64,000 nucleotides of DNA from NCBI RefSeq assembly GCF_947496875.1, contig NZ_CANMEH010000011.1, positions 1 to 64,000 of the forward strand. Reading direction: 5' to 3'. The notes below the pieces were generated by a model. That model worked only from the letters and a program-made list of their open reading frames with translations. It searched no databases and was not told where the DNA came from. Below, piece by piece: positions 27,308 through 36,148 of the stretch. This stretch comes from an uncultured Paracoccus sp. (lineage in GTDB: Bacteria > Pseudomonadota > Alphaproteobacteria > Rhodobacterales > Rhodobacteraceae). Within the stretch, counting starts at the first letter, position 1, and each line of letters opens with the position of its first letter. Both the position numbers and the translations under genes were made by a program.

Positions 27308-29693
27308 CCGGTTCGACTCCGAGGACGAGGCCGTGGCGTTGACCGTCACCCCCTTGGCATCCGACGACCAGCCGCCCCACCACGGCGCCACCGGACCAAG
27401 CCAGCGCGAACTGGACGACCGGGCCGCGGCGGCCGCGCTGGCCTCGGGGCATTTTCCCGAACCCCATCCTGACGCGGGCAAGATCCGCATCCTGTGGGTG
27501 TTCGCCTGGCTGGTAGTCGGGGGCGAGGAGACCGAGGTGCGGCTGCTCGCCCGGACGCTCGACCGGTCGAAATACCGCATCGAGGTGCTGCCCTGCTTCC
27601 GCAAGGACGGGATGCCCGACCAGAGCCACGAGCAACTGCGCGCCCTGGGGGTCCGGGTCGACACGACCGCCTACGGGCTGAGTTTCGAGGACACGGTCGA
27701 TTACCTGCGGCGCCGGCTGAATGGCGCCGACATCGTCATCTCGTCCCAGGACGTGGCCGACATCTATCCGGCACTCGAACGGCTGGCGTTACGGCCGCCG
27801 CTGATCGAGCATGGCGGTCTGGTTCGCGAGGCCCTGTCCGGTCCCAAGCATTTCACCGCCCGCTATGTCGGGGTGTGCCGGTCCATCCGCGAAGCGGCTG
27901 CCTCAAAGCTGCCCGACCGGCCGCAGCACGCCGTCGAGATCCCCTCGATGGTCGACCTGGACGAGTTCGATCCGGCGGCGCGCCTCCCCACCCGCGCCGC
28001 GCTGGGGATCGGCGACGACGACGTGCTGGTTGGCTGGGTCGGGCGGCTTGACCGCAAGAAGCGGGTCGAGGATTTCATCCGCGCGGCCGCCCGGGTGGTC
28101 ACCGAGGAACCGGCCGCCCGGTTCGTCGTGGTCGGCGGCCCCGACGCCTTCATGCCCGAGTATCAGGGCGATCTGCACCGGCTGGCCGCCGAGCTGGGCC
28201 TGGGATCGCGCCTGATCTTCACCGGCGACCGCGGCGACGTCCCGGCGCTACTGTCCGCGATGGACGTGTTCTGCTGGCTCAGCCGCGACGAGGGCATGCC
28301 GCATGTCATCGCCGAGGCGGGTGCCGCCGGCCTGCCCGTGATCGCCACCCCGGACAATGGCGCGCAGCAGCAGATCCGGCACGGGGAGAGCGGGCTGTTC
28401 GTCCCGCACGAGGATCCCGACGCCGTCGCCGCCGCGATCCTGCGGCTGATCCGGGACAAGGACCTGCGCCGGCAACTTGGCACGGCGCTGCGCCGGCACG
28501 TCCGCGACAGCTATTCGGCCCAGGTGGTGGTGCCCCAGTGGGAACGGCTGATTGCCGATGTGCTGGCCGAGCGCCCGACCGCGCCGCCGCCGCAGACCTT
28601 TGCCAGCCCCGTGCTGGGCGGCTGGGAAAGCTCGACCCACCGGCTCCACCATGGACGGCGCCTGGATCTGCTGGCCGCGACGGGCCACGATTACCACGCG
28701 GCCGAGGACTACCGGCAGCTCGAACGGCTGGGCATCCGCACCTGTCGCGACGGCGTGCGCTGGCACCTGGTCGAGACCTCGCCGGGCCGCTACGATTTCT
28801 CGACCGTCACACCCATGGTCGAGGCGGCGCGGGACACCGGCACCCAGGTCATCTGGGACCTGCTGCATTACGGCTGGCCCGACGACATCGACATCTGGTC
28901 GCCCGCCTTCGTGAACCGCTTCGCAGCCTTTGCCCGTGGGGTGGGCCAGCATGTGCGCGATCTGACCGGCACGGTGCCGTTCTGGTGTCCGGTGAACGAG
29001 ATCAGCTTCTTCGCCTGGGCGGGGGGCGACGCGCGCTACCTGAACCCGTTCGCCGCCGGCCGTGGCTACGAGCTGAAGGTCCAGCTGGCGCGCGCCTATC
29101 TCGCCGCCGCTGCCGAGCTGCGCGACGTCGATCCCCGTGCACGGCTGGTGATGGCCGAGCCGCTGATCGCGATCCACCACGCCGACTGGACCGGGCGCCC
29201 GCTGTGGGAGGCGCAGGGCTGGCACGACGCACAGTTCCAGGCGTTCGACCTAGTGTCGGGCCGTATCTGGCCGCAGATCGGCGGCGAGCCGGGCTTTCTG
29301 GACCTCGTGGGACTCAACTACTACTTCAACAATCAGTGGATCCACGGTGGCCGGCCTGTCGACGTCGACGACGTCATCTACCGCCCCCTGTCCGACCTGC
29401 TGGTCGAGGTTGCCGCCCGCTATGACCGGCCGCTGCTGATCGCCGAGACCGGGACCGAGGGCGACAGGCGCGCCGCGTGGTTCCGCTACGTGGCGGCCGA
29501 GGCCGAGCGGGCGCGGGTCCGGGGCGCGCGGGTCGAAGGCATATGCCTCTATCCGATCGCCAATCATCCCGGTTGGGACGACGACCGGCTGTGCCCGAAC
29601 GGCCTGCTGGGGCACCAGCCCCAGCCCGGCGGCCGCGAGGTTCACCTGCCCCTGGCACAGGAGCTTCGCCGGCATCAGCGGCAGCGCCGCTGA
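27300..29693 (+). CDS. Fusion protein: GT4-family glycosyltransferase + clan GH-A (GH1-like) glycoside hydrolase
   Basis: N-term: ILWVFAWLVVGGEETEVRLLARTL, DEGMPHVIAEAGAAGLPVIATP. C-term: TRLCRDGVRWHLVE-like region, CPVNEISFF (acid/base NE) and LLIAETGTEG (nucleophile E). Start inferred at ATG 27300. Confidence 0.85.
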   Translation: MTDRFDSEDEAVALTVTPLASDDQPPHHGATGPSQRELDDRAAAAALASGHFPEPHPDAGKIRILWVFAWLVVGGEETEVRLLARTLDRSKYRIEVLPCFRKDGMPDQSHEQLRALGVRVDTTAYGLSFEDTVDYLRRRLNGADIVISSQDVADIYPALERLALRPPLIEHGGLVREALSGPKHFTARYVGVCRSIREAAASKLPDRPQHAVEIPSMVDLDEFDPAARLPTRAALGIGDDDVLVGWVGRLDRKKRVEDFIRAAARVVTEEPAARFVVVGGPDAFMPEYQGDLHRLAAELGLGSRLIFTGDRGDVPALLSAMDVFCWLSRDEGMPHVIAEAGAAGLPVIATPDNGAQQQIRHGESGLFVPHEDPDAVAAAILRLIRDKDLRRQLGTALRRHVRDSYSAQVVVPQWERLIADVLAERPTAPPPQTFASPVLGGWESSTHRLHHGRRLDLLAATGHDYHAAEDYRQLERLGIRTCRDGVRWHLVETSPGRYDFSTVTPMVEAARDTGTQVIWDLLHYGWPDDIDIWSPAFVNRFAAFARGVGQHVRDLTGTVPFWCPVNEISFFAWAGGDARYLNPFAAGRGYELKVQLARAYLAAAAELRDVDPRARLVMAEPLIAIHHADWTGRPLWEAQGWHDAQFQAFDLVSGRIWPQIGGEPGFLDLVGLNYYFNNQWIHGGRPVDVDDVIYRPLSDLLVEVAARYDRPLLIAETGTEGDRRAAWFRYVAAEAERARVRGARVEGICLYPIANHPGWDDDRLCPNGLLGHQPQPGGREVHLPLAQELRRHQRQRR

Positions 29694-29749
29694 TCGCCCT
29701 CGGTCGTTGTGCGACGTCGTTGTGGATGGCGCCGGATCCGCCCGCGGCG

Positions 29750-30442
29750 TCAGCCGAGCGAGTAGCCGGTGCCCCGGACCGTCCGCACCGGGTTCGCCCC
29801 GCCATGCGCCATCAACGCCTTGCGCAGCCGGCCGACATGGACGTCGATGGTGCGCATGTCGACATAGATATCGCGCCCCCAGACCCGGTCCAGCAGCTGT
29901 TCGCGGGTCCAGACCCGGCCGGGCCGTTCCATCAGGGTGGACAGCAACCGGAATTCGGTCGGGCCCAGATGCACCTGCTGGCCGCCCCGGAACACGCGAT
30001 GCTCGCCCGCGTCCAGGAGGATGTCCTGAAACGACAGCCGCTCGCCCATGGTCGCCGGACGGGTGCGGCGCAGCTGCGTGCGCAGGCGCGCCATCAGTTC
30101 GACGACCGAATAGGGCTTGATCACATAGTCGTCTGCGCCGGTTTCCAGCCCGCGAACCCGATCGGATTCCTCGGACCGCGCCGACAGCATGATGATCGGG
30201 ATCTGCCGCGTCTGGGGGTCGGCCTTGACCCGCCGGCAGATCTCGATCCCGGACACGTTCGGCAGCATCCAGTCCAGCACGATCAGGTCGGGGTTCTCCT
30301 CCTGCACCAGCATCAGCGCCTCGTCGCCGGTCTCGGCCATGACGACCTGGAAACCCTCGGCCTCGAGATTGTATTTCAGGACCTCGCTCTGGGCGCTTTC
30401 ATCCTCGACCACCAGGACGCAGGGTTGGTGCTGGCCGGTCAT
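29750..30442 (-). CDS. phoB: Phosphate regulon response regulator PhoB
   Basis: Receiver domain (VLVVEDESAQSEVLKYNLEAEGF, DLIVLDWMLP) + OmpR-type wHTH; in the pst-phoU cluster. Confidence 0.93.
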   Translation of the reverse strand: MTGQHQPCVLVVEDESAQSEVLKYNLEAEGFQVVMAETGDEALMLVQEENPDLIVLDWMLPNVSGIEICRRVKADPQTRQIPIIMLSARSEESDRVRGLETGADDYVIKPYSVVELMARLRTQLRRTRPATMGERLSFQDILLDAGEHRVFRGGQQVHLGPTEFRLLSTLMERPGRVWTREQLLDRVWGRDIYVDMRTIDVHVGRLRKALMAHGGANPVRTVRGTGYSLG

Positions 30443-31164
30443 GCTTGGTCGCCTTCGCCCAATCCGATCTGGCTGACACTGTCCCGCTTGGGCCGGGATT
30501 CCTCGGGCAGTTCGCCGGACACCAGATAGATGACCTGCTCGGCGATCGAGGTGGCGTGATCGCCCATGCGCTCGATGTTCTTGGCAATGAAGTGCAGGTG
30601 CATGCAGGCAGTGATGTTGCGCGGATCCTCCATCATGTGGGTCAGGAACTCGCGGAACAGCGCGTTGTACATCTGGTCGACCTCCAGATCGCGCTGACGC
30701 ACATCGGCGGCCAGCGCGGCGTCCCGGTGGACATAGCTGTCGAGCGCATCCTTCAGCATCTGGTCGACCGTGCCGGCCATCCGCCGCAGCGCCATGCCGG
30801 CGCCCTCGATCACCGGCATCTGCGCCAGGACGTTGCTGCGCTTGGCCATGTTCTTCGCGTAGTCCCCCACCCGTTCGAGGCTGGCCGCGATCTTGATGAC
30901 CGACAGCACCAGCCGCAGATCGGTGGCGGTGGGTGAGCGCAGGGCGATCAGGCGCGCGGCCTCCTCGTTCACCTGCGCTTCCAGTGCGTCGATGGCGCGG
31001 TCGCGGCGACGCACCTCCTCGGCCAGCTCGTCATCCCGGGTTTCCAGGGCCGTGCCCGCGTCGGTGATCGCCGCCTCGACCAGGCCGCCCATCTTGACGA
31101 CCAGCGCCTGCACCGTCTCCAGGTCACGATCGAAGGCAGAAAGAATGTGTCGTCCGCGGTTCAT
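30439..31164 (-). CDS. phoU: Phosphate signalling protein PhoU
   Basis: HILSAFDRDLETVQALVVKMGGLVEAAI...NITACMHLHFIAKNIERMGDHATSIAEQVIYLVSG. Confidence 0.95.
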   Translation of the reverse strand: MNRGRHILSAFDRDLETVQALVVKMGGLVEAAITDAGTALETRDDELAEEVRRRDRAIDALEAQVNEEAARLIALRSPTATDLRLVLSVIKIAASLERVGDYAKNMAKRSNVLAQMPVIEGAGMALRRMAGTVDQMLKDALDSYVHRDAALAADVRQRDLEVDQMYNALFREFLTHMMEDPRNITACMHLHFIAKNIERMGDHATSIAEQVIYLVSGELPEESRPKRDSVSQIGLGEGDQA

Positions 31165-31195
31165 GGTGTTCCTTCCTTGCCGGGCTGCCGTGGCG

Positions 31196-31999
31196 TCAGC
31201 CGATCCGGCCGCTGATATAGCTTTCCGTCCGCGGGTCCTTCGGACGGGTGAAGATGTCGTCGGTGTCGCCGAACTCGACCAGGTTCCCCAAGTGGAAGAA
31301 CGCGGTCTTCTGGCTGACCCGCGCGGCCTGCTGCATGGAATGGGTGACGATCACCACGGAAAATTCCTGCCGCAGGGCATCGATCAGTTCCTCGACCTGC
31401 GCGGTGGCGATCGGGTCGAGCGCCGAGCACGGCTCGTCCATCAGCAGGACCTCGGGCTGGGTGGCAACCGCGCGGGCGATGCACAGCCGCTGCTGCTGTC
31501 CGCCGGACAGGCTGGTGCCCGGTTCCTGCAGGCGGTCCCTGACCTCGTCCCACAGCGCCGCATCGCGCAGCGCCCGCTCGACCACTGCGTCGGTTTCGGC
31601 CTTGTCGCGCACCAGACCGTGGATCCGCGGACCGTAGGCCACATTGTCATAGATCGACTTCGGAAACGGGTTCGGCTTCTGGAACACCATTCCGACACGG
31701 GCGCGCAGCTGCACGGGATCAAGGTCGCGGGCATAGATGTCCTGCCCGTCCAGCGTGATCAGCCCGCTGACGCGGGAACTGTCGATCGTGTCGTTCATCC
31801 GGTTGATGCAGCGCAGGAAGGTCGACTTGCCGCAGCCCGAGGGCCCGATGAAGGCCGTCACGGTGCGGTCGAGGATGTCGACGCTGACATCCCGGATCGC
31901 CTGCTTGTCGCCGTAGAAGACATTGACGTCCCTGGCCTCGACCTTGATCTGTTCGCCGGCGCCCACCTCGGCTTCCGTGCGGGTCATCACGTTCATCAT
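31196..31999 (-). CDS. pstB: Phosphate ABC transporter ATP-binding protein
   Basis: [65 protein letters not shown]. Confidence 0.96.
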   Translation of the reverse strand: MMNVMTRTEAEVGAGEQIKVEARDVNVFYGDKQAIRDVSVDILDRTVTAFIGPSGCGKSTFLRCINRMNDTIDSSRVSGLITLDGQDIYARDLDPVQLRARVGMVFQKPNPFPKSIYDNVAYGPRIHGLVRDKAETDAVVERALRDAALWDEVRDRLQEPGTSLSGGQQQRLCIARAVATQPEVLLMDEPCSALDPIATAQVEELIDALRQEFSVVIVTHSMQQAARVSQKTAFFHLGNLVEFGDTDDIFTRPKDPRTESYISGRIG

Positions 32000-32015
32000 G
32001 CTGTCTCCTATCGCG

Positions 32016-33314
32016 TCACCAGCGCCGCTCGAAGCGGTTGCGCAGGAAGATGGCCAGGGCGTTCATCATCACGAGGAACCCCAGCAGCACCAGGATCGCC
32101 GCCGATGTGCGCGAGGTAAAGCCCCGCTCGGGACTGTCGGCCCAGATGAAGATCTGGGTCGGCAGCGCCGTGGAGGCATCGAACGGCGTGGCGGGGGTGC
32201 TGGTGACGAATGCGTTCATGCCGATCAGCAGCAGCGGCGCGGTTTCACCCAGTGCCTGCGCCAGGCCGATGATGGTCCCCGTGAGGATGCCCGGCATCGC
32301 CAGCGGCAGGACATGGCCGAAGACCACCTGCTGTTTCGACGCCCCGACCCCCAGCGCCGCCTCGCGGATCGACGGCGGCACCGCCTTCAGCGCGTTGCGC
32401 GCCGCGATGATGATGGTGGGCAGCGTCATCAGCGCCAGGGTCAGGCCGCCCACGAAGGGCGCCCCGCGCGGCATCCCGAACCAGCCCAGGAACACCGCAA
32501 GCGCCAGCAGGCCGAACACGATCGAGGGCACCGCGGCGAGGTTGTTGATGTTGACCTCGATGACGTCGGACAGGCGGTTCCGGGGCGCGAATTCCTCGAG
32601 ATAGATGGCCGCGCCGATCCCCAGGGGAAAGCTGATCAGGAAGCAGATCAGCAGCGCGTAGGCCGATCCCACGATCGCGCCCTTGAGGCCGGCGAGTTCG
32701 GGAAACCGCGAATCGTTCGCCGTCACCAGGGCCCAGTTCAGCGGCTTGCTGATCAGGCCCTGCTCCTCCAGCGCCCGGAAATTCGCGATCTCGACATCGG
32801 ACAGGCGCCGCGTCTCTGCGGCGGACGTCGTGTCCACCTGACCCTTGGCCAGCTGGTCGTAGGGGTCGGACACAGGAACTCGGATCCGCACCTCGTTCCC
32901 GATCAGCCCGGGGTCGGCCACGACCTTGTCGCGCACCACGAACTGCGCCTGGTTGGACAGGATCTTGGAGAGCGCTCGTTGTTCCGTGGTGTCCGCCTCG
33001 GGGAACGTCTCGGACATGGCGGCCGCAATGACCCGGCGATAATTGCCCTTGGCCGGATCGGCCGGATCCACGTGCTCGGCCGCCACCGGAACGTTTAGCG
33101 TGATGTGGGTCTGGCGGAACGCCAGCGAGCCTTGCGAGATCAGCGTCCACAGCAGGATGCCCAGCATCAGGAACGCCAGGAGGATCGCCCCCAGCCCGAC
33201 GACGCGCAGCACCGTCTCGGACCGGCGGCGTCGGGCGACGTTGGCGCGGGCGCGTGGGCTGGCCCAGTCATGGCCACGGGACTGCAGGTCGGCGGGAAGG
33301 TCGGTCTGGGTCAT
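32016..33314 (-). CDS. pstA: Phosphate ABC transporter permease PstA
   Basis: Permease with [48 protein letters not shown]; between pstC and pstB. Confidence 0.93.
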   Translation of the reverse strand: MTQTDLPADLQSRGHDWASPRARANVARRRRSETVLRVVGLGAILLAFLMLGILLWTLISQGSLAFRQTHITLNVPVAAEHVDPADPAKGNYRRVIAAAMSETFPEADTTEQRALSKILSNQAQFVVRDKVVADPGLIGNEVRIRVPVSDPYDQLAKGQVDTTSAAETRRLSDVEIANFRALEEQGLISKPLNWALVTANDSRFPELAGLKGAIVGSAYALLICFLISFPLGIGAAIYLEEFAPRNRLSDVIEVNINNLAAVPSIVFGLLALAVFLGWFGMPRGAPFVGGLTLALMTLPTIIIAARNALKAVPPSIREAALGVGASKQQVVFGHVLPLAMPGILTGTIIGLAQALGETAPLLLIGMNAFVTSTPATPFDASTALPTQIFIWADSPERGFTSRTSAAILVLLGFLVMMNALAIFLRNRFERRW

Positions 33315-33323
33315 GGGTCCGCC

Positions 33324-34700
33324 TCAGTCGTAGAGTTCGCGGTATTTGCGGACGATCCGCAGCGCGAGGATGTTGATGGCGAGGGTGACGAGGAACAGCA
33401 TCAGCCCCAGGGCAAATGCCGCCAGCGTCTTGGGACTGTCGAACTCGGTATCGCCGACCAGCAGGGTGACGATCTGGACCGTGATCGTCGTCACGCTGTC
33501 CAGCGGGTTGATGGTCATGCTGGCCATCAGGCCCGCGGCCATGACGACGATCATCGTTTCCCCTATCGCGCGGCTGACAGCCAGCAACACGCCCCCCGCG
33601 ATGCCGGGAATGGCGGCGGGGAACAGGACCTTCGTCACGGTTTCCGACCGTGTCGCGCCCAGCGCAAGGCTGCCGTCGCGAAGGCTGCGGGGAACGGCAG
33701 CCAGCGCATCGTCGGCGAAGGACGAAATGAACGGGATCAGCATGATCGCCATCACCCCGCCCGCCGCCAGGGCGGTATTGGGCGCAACCGGAATCCCCAG
33801 GGCGGCGCCGGCCGCCCGCAGCGCCGGCGCGACGGTGAGGATCGCGAAGAAGCCGTAGACCACGGTCGGGATGCCGGCCAGGATCTCGAGGATCGGCTTT
33901 GCCACCGCCCTGAACCGGGTGCTGGCAAACTCGTTCAGATAGATCGCGCTCATCAGCCCGATGGGCACGGAAATGGTGATCGCAACCACGGTGATGACCA
34001 GCGTGCCCAGCAGGACGGGAATCCAGCCGAACGCGCCCTCGGCCGCAACCTGGTCGGCACGGATCGGCATCTGCGGCTCCCACCGGGTGCCGAACAGGAA
34101 CTCGGTCACCGGCACCATGCTGAAGAAACGCAGCGATTCGAAGACCAGCGACAGGACGATCCCCACCGTGACGAAGATCGCCACGACCGCACAGGACAGC
34201 ATCAGCCCCAGTACGATCCGCTCGACGCCCTGGCGGGCCCGGAACTCGGCCGATACCCGCGACCGCGAAAACACCAGCGCCGCAGCCATCAGGCCGGTCA
34301 GCACGGTCAGCAGCAGCCAGCCGGCGCGGCCTTGCAGGCTGTTCATCCGCTCGGCCGCCTCCAGCTTCCACGGGTCGGGGGTGCCGAACACGCGTCCGCC
34401 GGCAATCGACCGGATCTCAGCCTGAATCAGCTGAACGGCGCCGGAATCCAGCCCCTCCAGCGTGCCTGCGGGCAGCCCGTTCATGACCATGCGCTCAATG
34501 ACAACCGGCTGCAGGACGAGCCACAGCAGGATCAGCAGCAGCGCCGGGACCATGATCAGCAGCAGCGAATACAGCCCGTGGAAGCCCGCCAGCGAATGCA
34601 GGCGGGTTCCGCCGGACCGGATCGCCAGTGCGGCCTGCCGATTCACGAGATATCCCGTGATCGACGCAAGAAACAGCATCAGAAAGGCTATGGCGATCAT
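33324..34700 (-). CDS. pstC: Phosphate ABC transporter permease PstC
   Basis: RDGSLALGATRSETVTKVLFPAAIPGIAGGVLLAVSRAIGETMIVVMAAG; operon context. Confidence 0.93.
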   Translation of the reverse strand: MIAIAFLMLFLASITGYLVNRQAALAIRSGGTRLHSLAGFHGLYSLLLIMVPALLLILLWLVLQPVVIERMVMNGLPAGTLEGLDSGAVQLIQAEIRSIAGGRVFGTPDPWKLEAAERMNSLQGRAGWLLLTVLTGLMAAALVFSRSRVSAEFRARQGVERIVLGLMLSCAVVAIFVTVGIVLSLVFESLRFFSMVPVTEFLFGTRWEPQMPIRADQVAAEGAFGWIPVLLGTLVITVVAITISVPIGLMSAIYLNEFASTRFRAVAKPILEILAGIPTVVYGFFAILTVAPALRAAGAALGIPVAPNTALAAGGVMAIMLIPFISSFADDALAAVPRSLRDGSLALGATRSETVTKVLFPAAIPGIAGGVLLAVSRAIGETMIVVMAAGLMASMTINPLDSVTTITVQIVTLLVGDTEFDSPKTLAAFALGLMLFLVTLAINILALRIVRKYRELYD

Positions 34701-34773
34701 CGAAGCAGCTTCCGTGTCGGGTCCGAACGGGATGTGGGCCGCCCCGCCCGGACGGGACGGGGCGGGCCGGAGG

Positions 34774-35820
34774 TCACTCGGTAATCTCTACCGGGGTGGC
34801 GGACTGGATGTCGTCCTGCAGCTTGGTGCGCTCGTCGTCGCCCAGCGCCACGAGGCCACGTTCCGCCAGATAGCCGTCGCTGGCCAGCGCGTCTTCGGCG
34901 ACATAGGCGTTCACGAACTCGTCGAGATTCGGGATCACCCCCCGATGCGCGTTCTTGACGTAGAAATACAGCGGCCGCGACAACGGATAGGACCCGTCGG
35001 CAATGGTCTCGGTCTGCGGCTCGACGCCGTCGATCTTGACGCCCTTCAGCTTGTCCATGTTCTCGAACAGGAACGAGTAGCCAAAGATGCCCAGCGCGTT
35101 CGGGTCCGATTCCAGCCGCTGCACGATCAGGTTGTCGTTCTCGCCGGCTTCGATGAAGGGCCCGTCCGTGCGCATCCGCGAACAGTTCTCGGCCACCCAA
35201 TCCTCGTTGCCGGATTCTTCGGCGATCGTCGCGATCTCGTCGATCTGCTCGCAGCCGGCATGCATCGCCAGCTCCACAAAAGCGTCGCGGGTGCCCGAGG
35301 TGGGCGGCGGGCCCAGCACGATGATCTCGGTGTCGGGCAGCGACGGATCGATATCCGACCACTTCGTATGGGGATTCGGCACCATCTGACCGTCAACCGG
35401 AACCTCGGCCGCCAGTGCCTGGAAGATCTGCGCCAGCGTCAGATTCCAGTCGGTCTCGTTCGCGCGCGAACCGGCGATCGACAGCCCGTCATAGCCGATC
35501 AGCGCTTCGGACACGTCCGTCACGCCGTTCTGCTGGCAAAGGTCGTACTCGGATTTCTTCATCCGACGCGACGCGCCGGTCAGGTCCGGGTGCTGTTCGC
35601 CGATGCCGCCGCAGAAGATCTGCATGCCGCCGCCGGTGCCGGTGGATTCGACGATGGGGGCCGGTGCCCCGGTCTGGTTGGAAAACTCCTCGGCCACCGC
35701 CTGGGTATAGGGGAACACGGTCGACGAACCGACGATGCGGATCTGGTCGCGGGCGGCCGCCGCGGTCGCGGACAGCGCGACGACCGCCAGCGCGGAAACG
35801 GTGATCTTCATCCTGGTCAT
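34774..35820 (-). CDS. pstS: Phosphate ABC transporter substrate-binding protein
   Basis: Signal peptide MTRMKITVSALAVVALSATAAAA; RIVGSSTVFPYTQAVAEEFSNQTGAPAPIVESTGTGGGMQIFC; start chosen at MTRMK. Confidence 0.93.
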   Translation of the reverse strand: MTRMKITVSALAVVALSATAAAARDQIRIVGSSTVFPYTQAVAEEFSNQTGAPAPIVESTGTGGGMQIFCGGIGEQHPDLTGASRRMKKSEYDLCQQNGVTDVSEALIGYDGLSIAGSRANETDWNLTLAQIFQALAAEVPVDGQMVPNPHTKWSDIDPSLPDTEIIVLGPPPTSGTRDAFVELAMHAGCEQIDEIATIAEESGNEDWVAENCSRMRTDGPFIEAGENDNLIVQRLESDPNALGIFGYSFLFENMDKLKGVKIDGVEPQTETIADGSYPLSRPLYFYVKNAHRGVIPNLDEFVNAYVAEDALASDGYLAERGLVALGDDERTKLQDDIQSATPVEITE

Positions 35821-35874
35821 GGCAGGCTCCTGCATTGAAAGGGTCTCGTCCCTGCGCCCTCCTAGCGGGTGCAT

Positions 35875-35903
35875 ATGTCAGTTCCGTGACGATTTCGTCA
35901 CAT
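35875..35903 (-). promoter_or_regulatory. Putative tandem Pho box upstream of pstS
   Basis: Minus strand: ATGTGAC-GAAA-TCGTCAC-GGAA-CTGACAT, 7-nt units with 11-bp periodicity as in CTGTCATN4CTGTCAT; 54 bp upstream of the chosen pstS ATG. Confidence 0.75.
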
Positions 35904-35963
35904 TCGAGCGGTCGCTGCGGGCGGTGCCCCCTTTGGTCGGCGTGACACTGCGCCGCGTCCGGC

Positions 35964-35997
35964 CAGCTTGCCGCCACCCGCATCTGCGGGCAAGCTG
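35964..35997. other. Strong inverted repeat in the pstS/devB divergent intergenic region
   Basis: CAGCTTG-ccgcca-CCCGCA-TC-TGCGGG-CAAGCTG: two nested perfect stems (7 bp + 6 bp) with a 6-nt bulge. Confidence 0.6.
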
Positions 35998-36148
35998 CTC
36001 TCGCCCCCCGGGAACGACCGGATCCGCAAGCTTGTCCATAGGATGCGTGCGACGGCAGAAATGTGCTGCACCACCGCACCGTCGGTGCGGCGACATGGCG
36101 GGCGCCCACGGCAGTGATCGTCCGGTGGGCTGAAGGGACGAGGCGACG

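Noticed and set aside
32016-33314. PstA longer than the classical enterobacterial protein, with a large loop after the first TM
   Set aside because: I recall similarly long PstA proteins in other alphaproteobacteria; not treated as unusual.
33105-34784. 559-aa plus-strand ORF antisense to pstC/pstA
   Set aside because: Highly repetitive D/R/H/Q-rich translation; pstC and pstA are unambiguous on the other strand.
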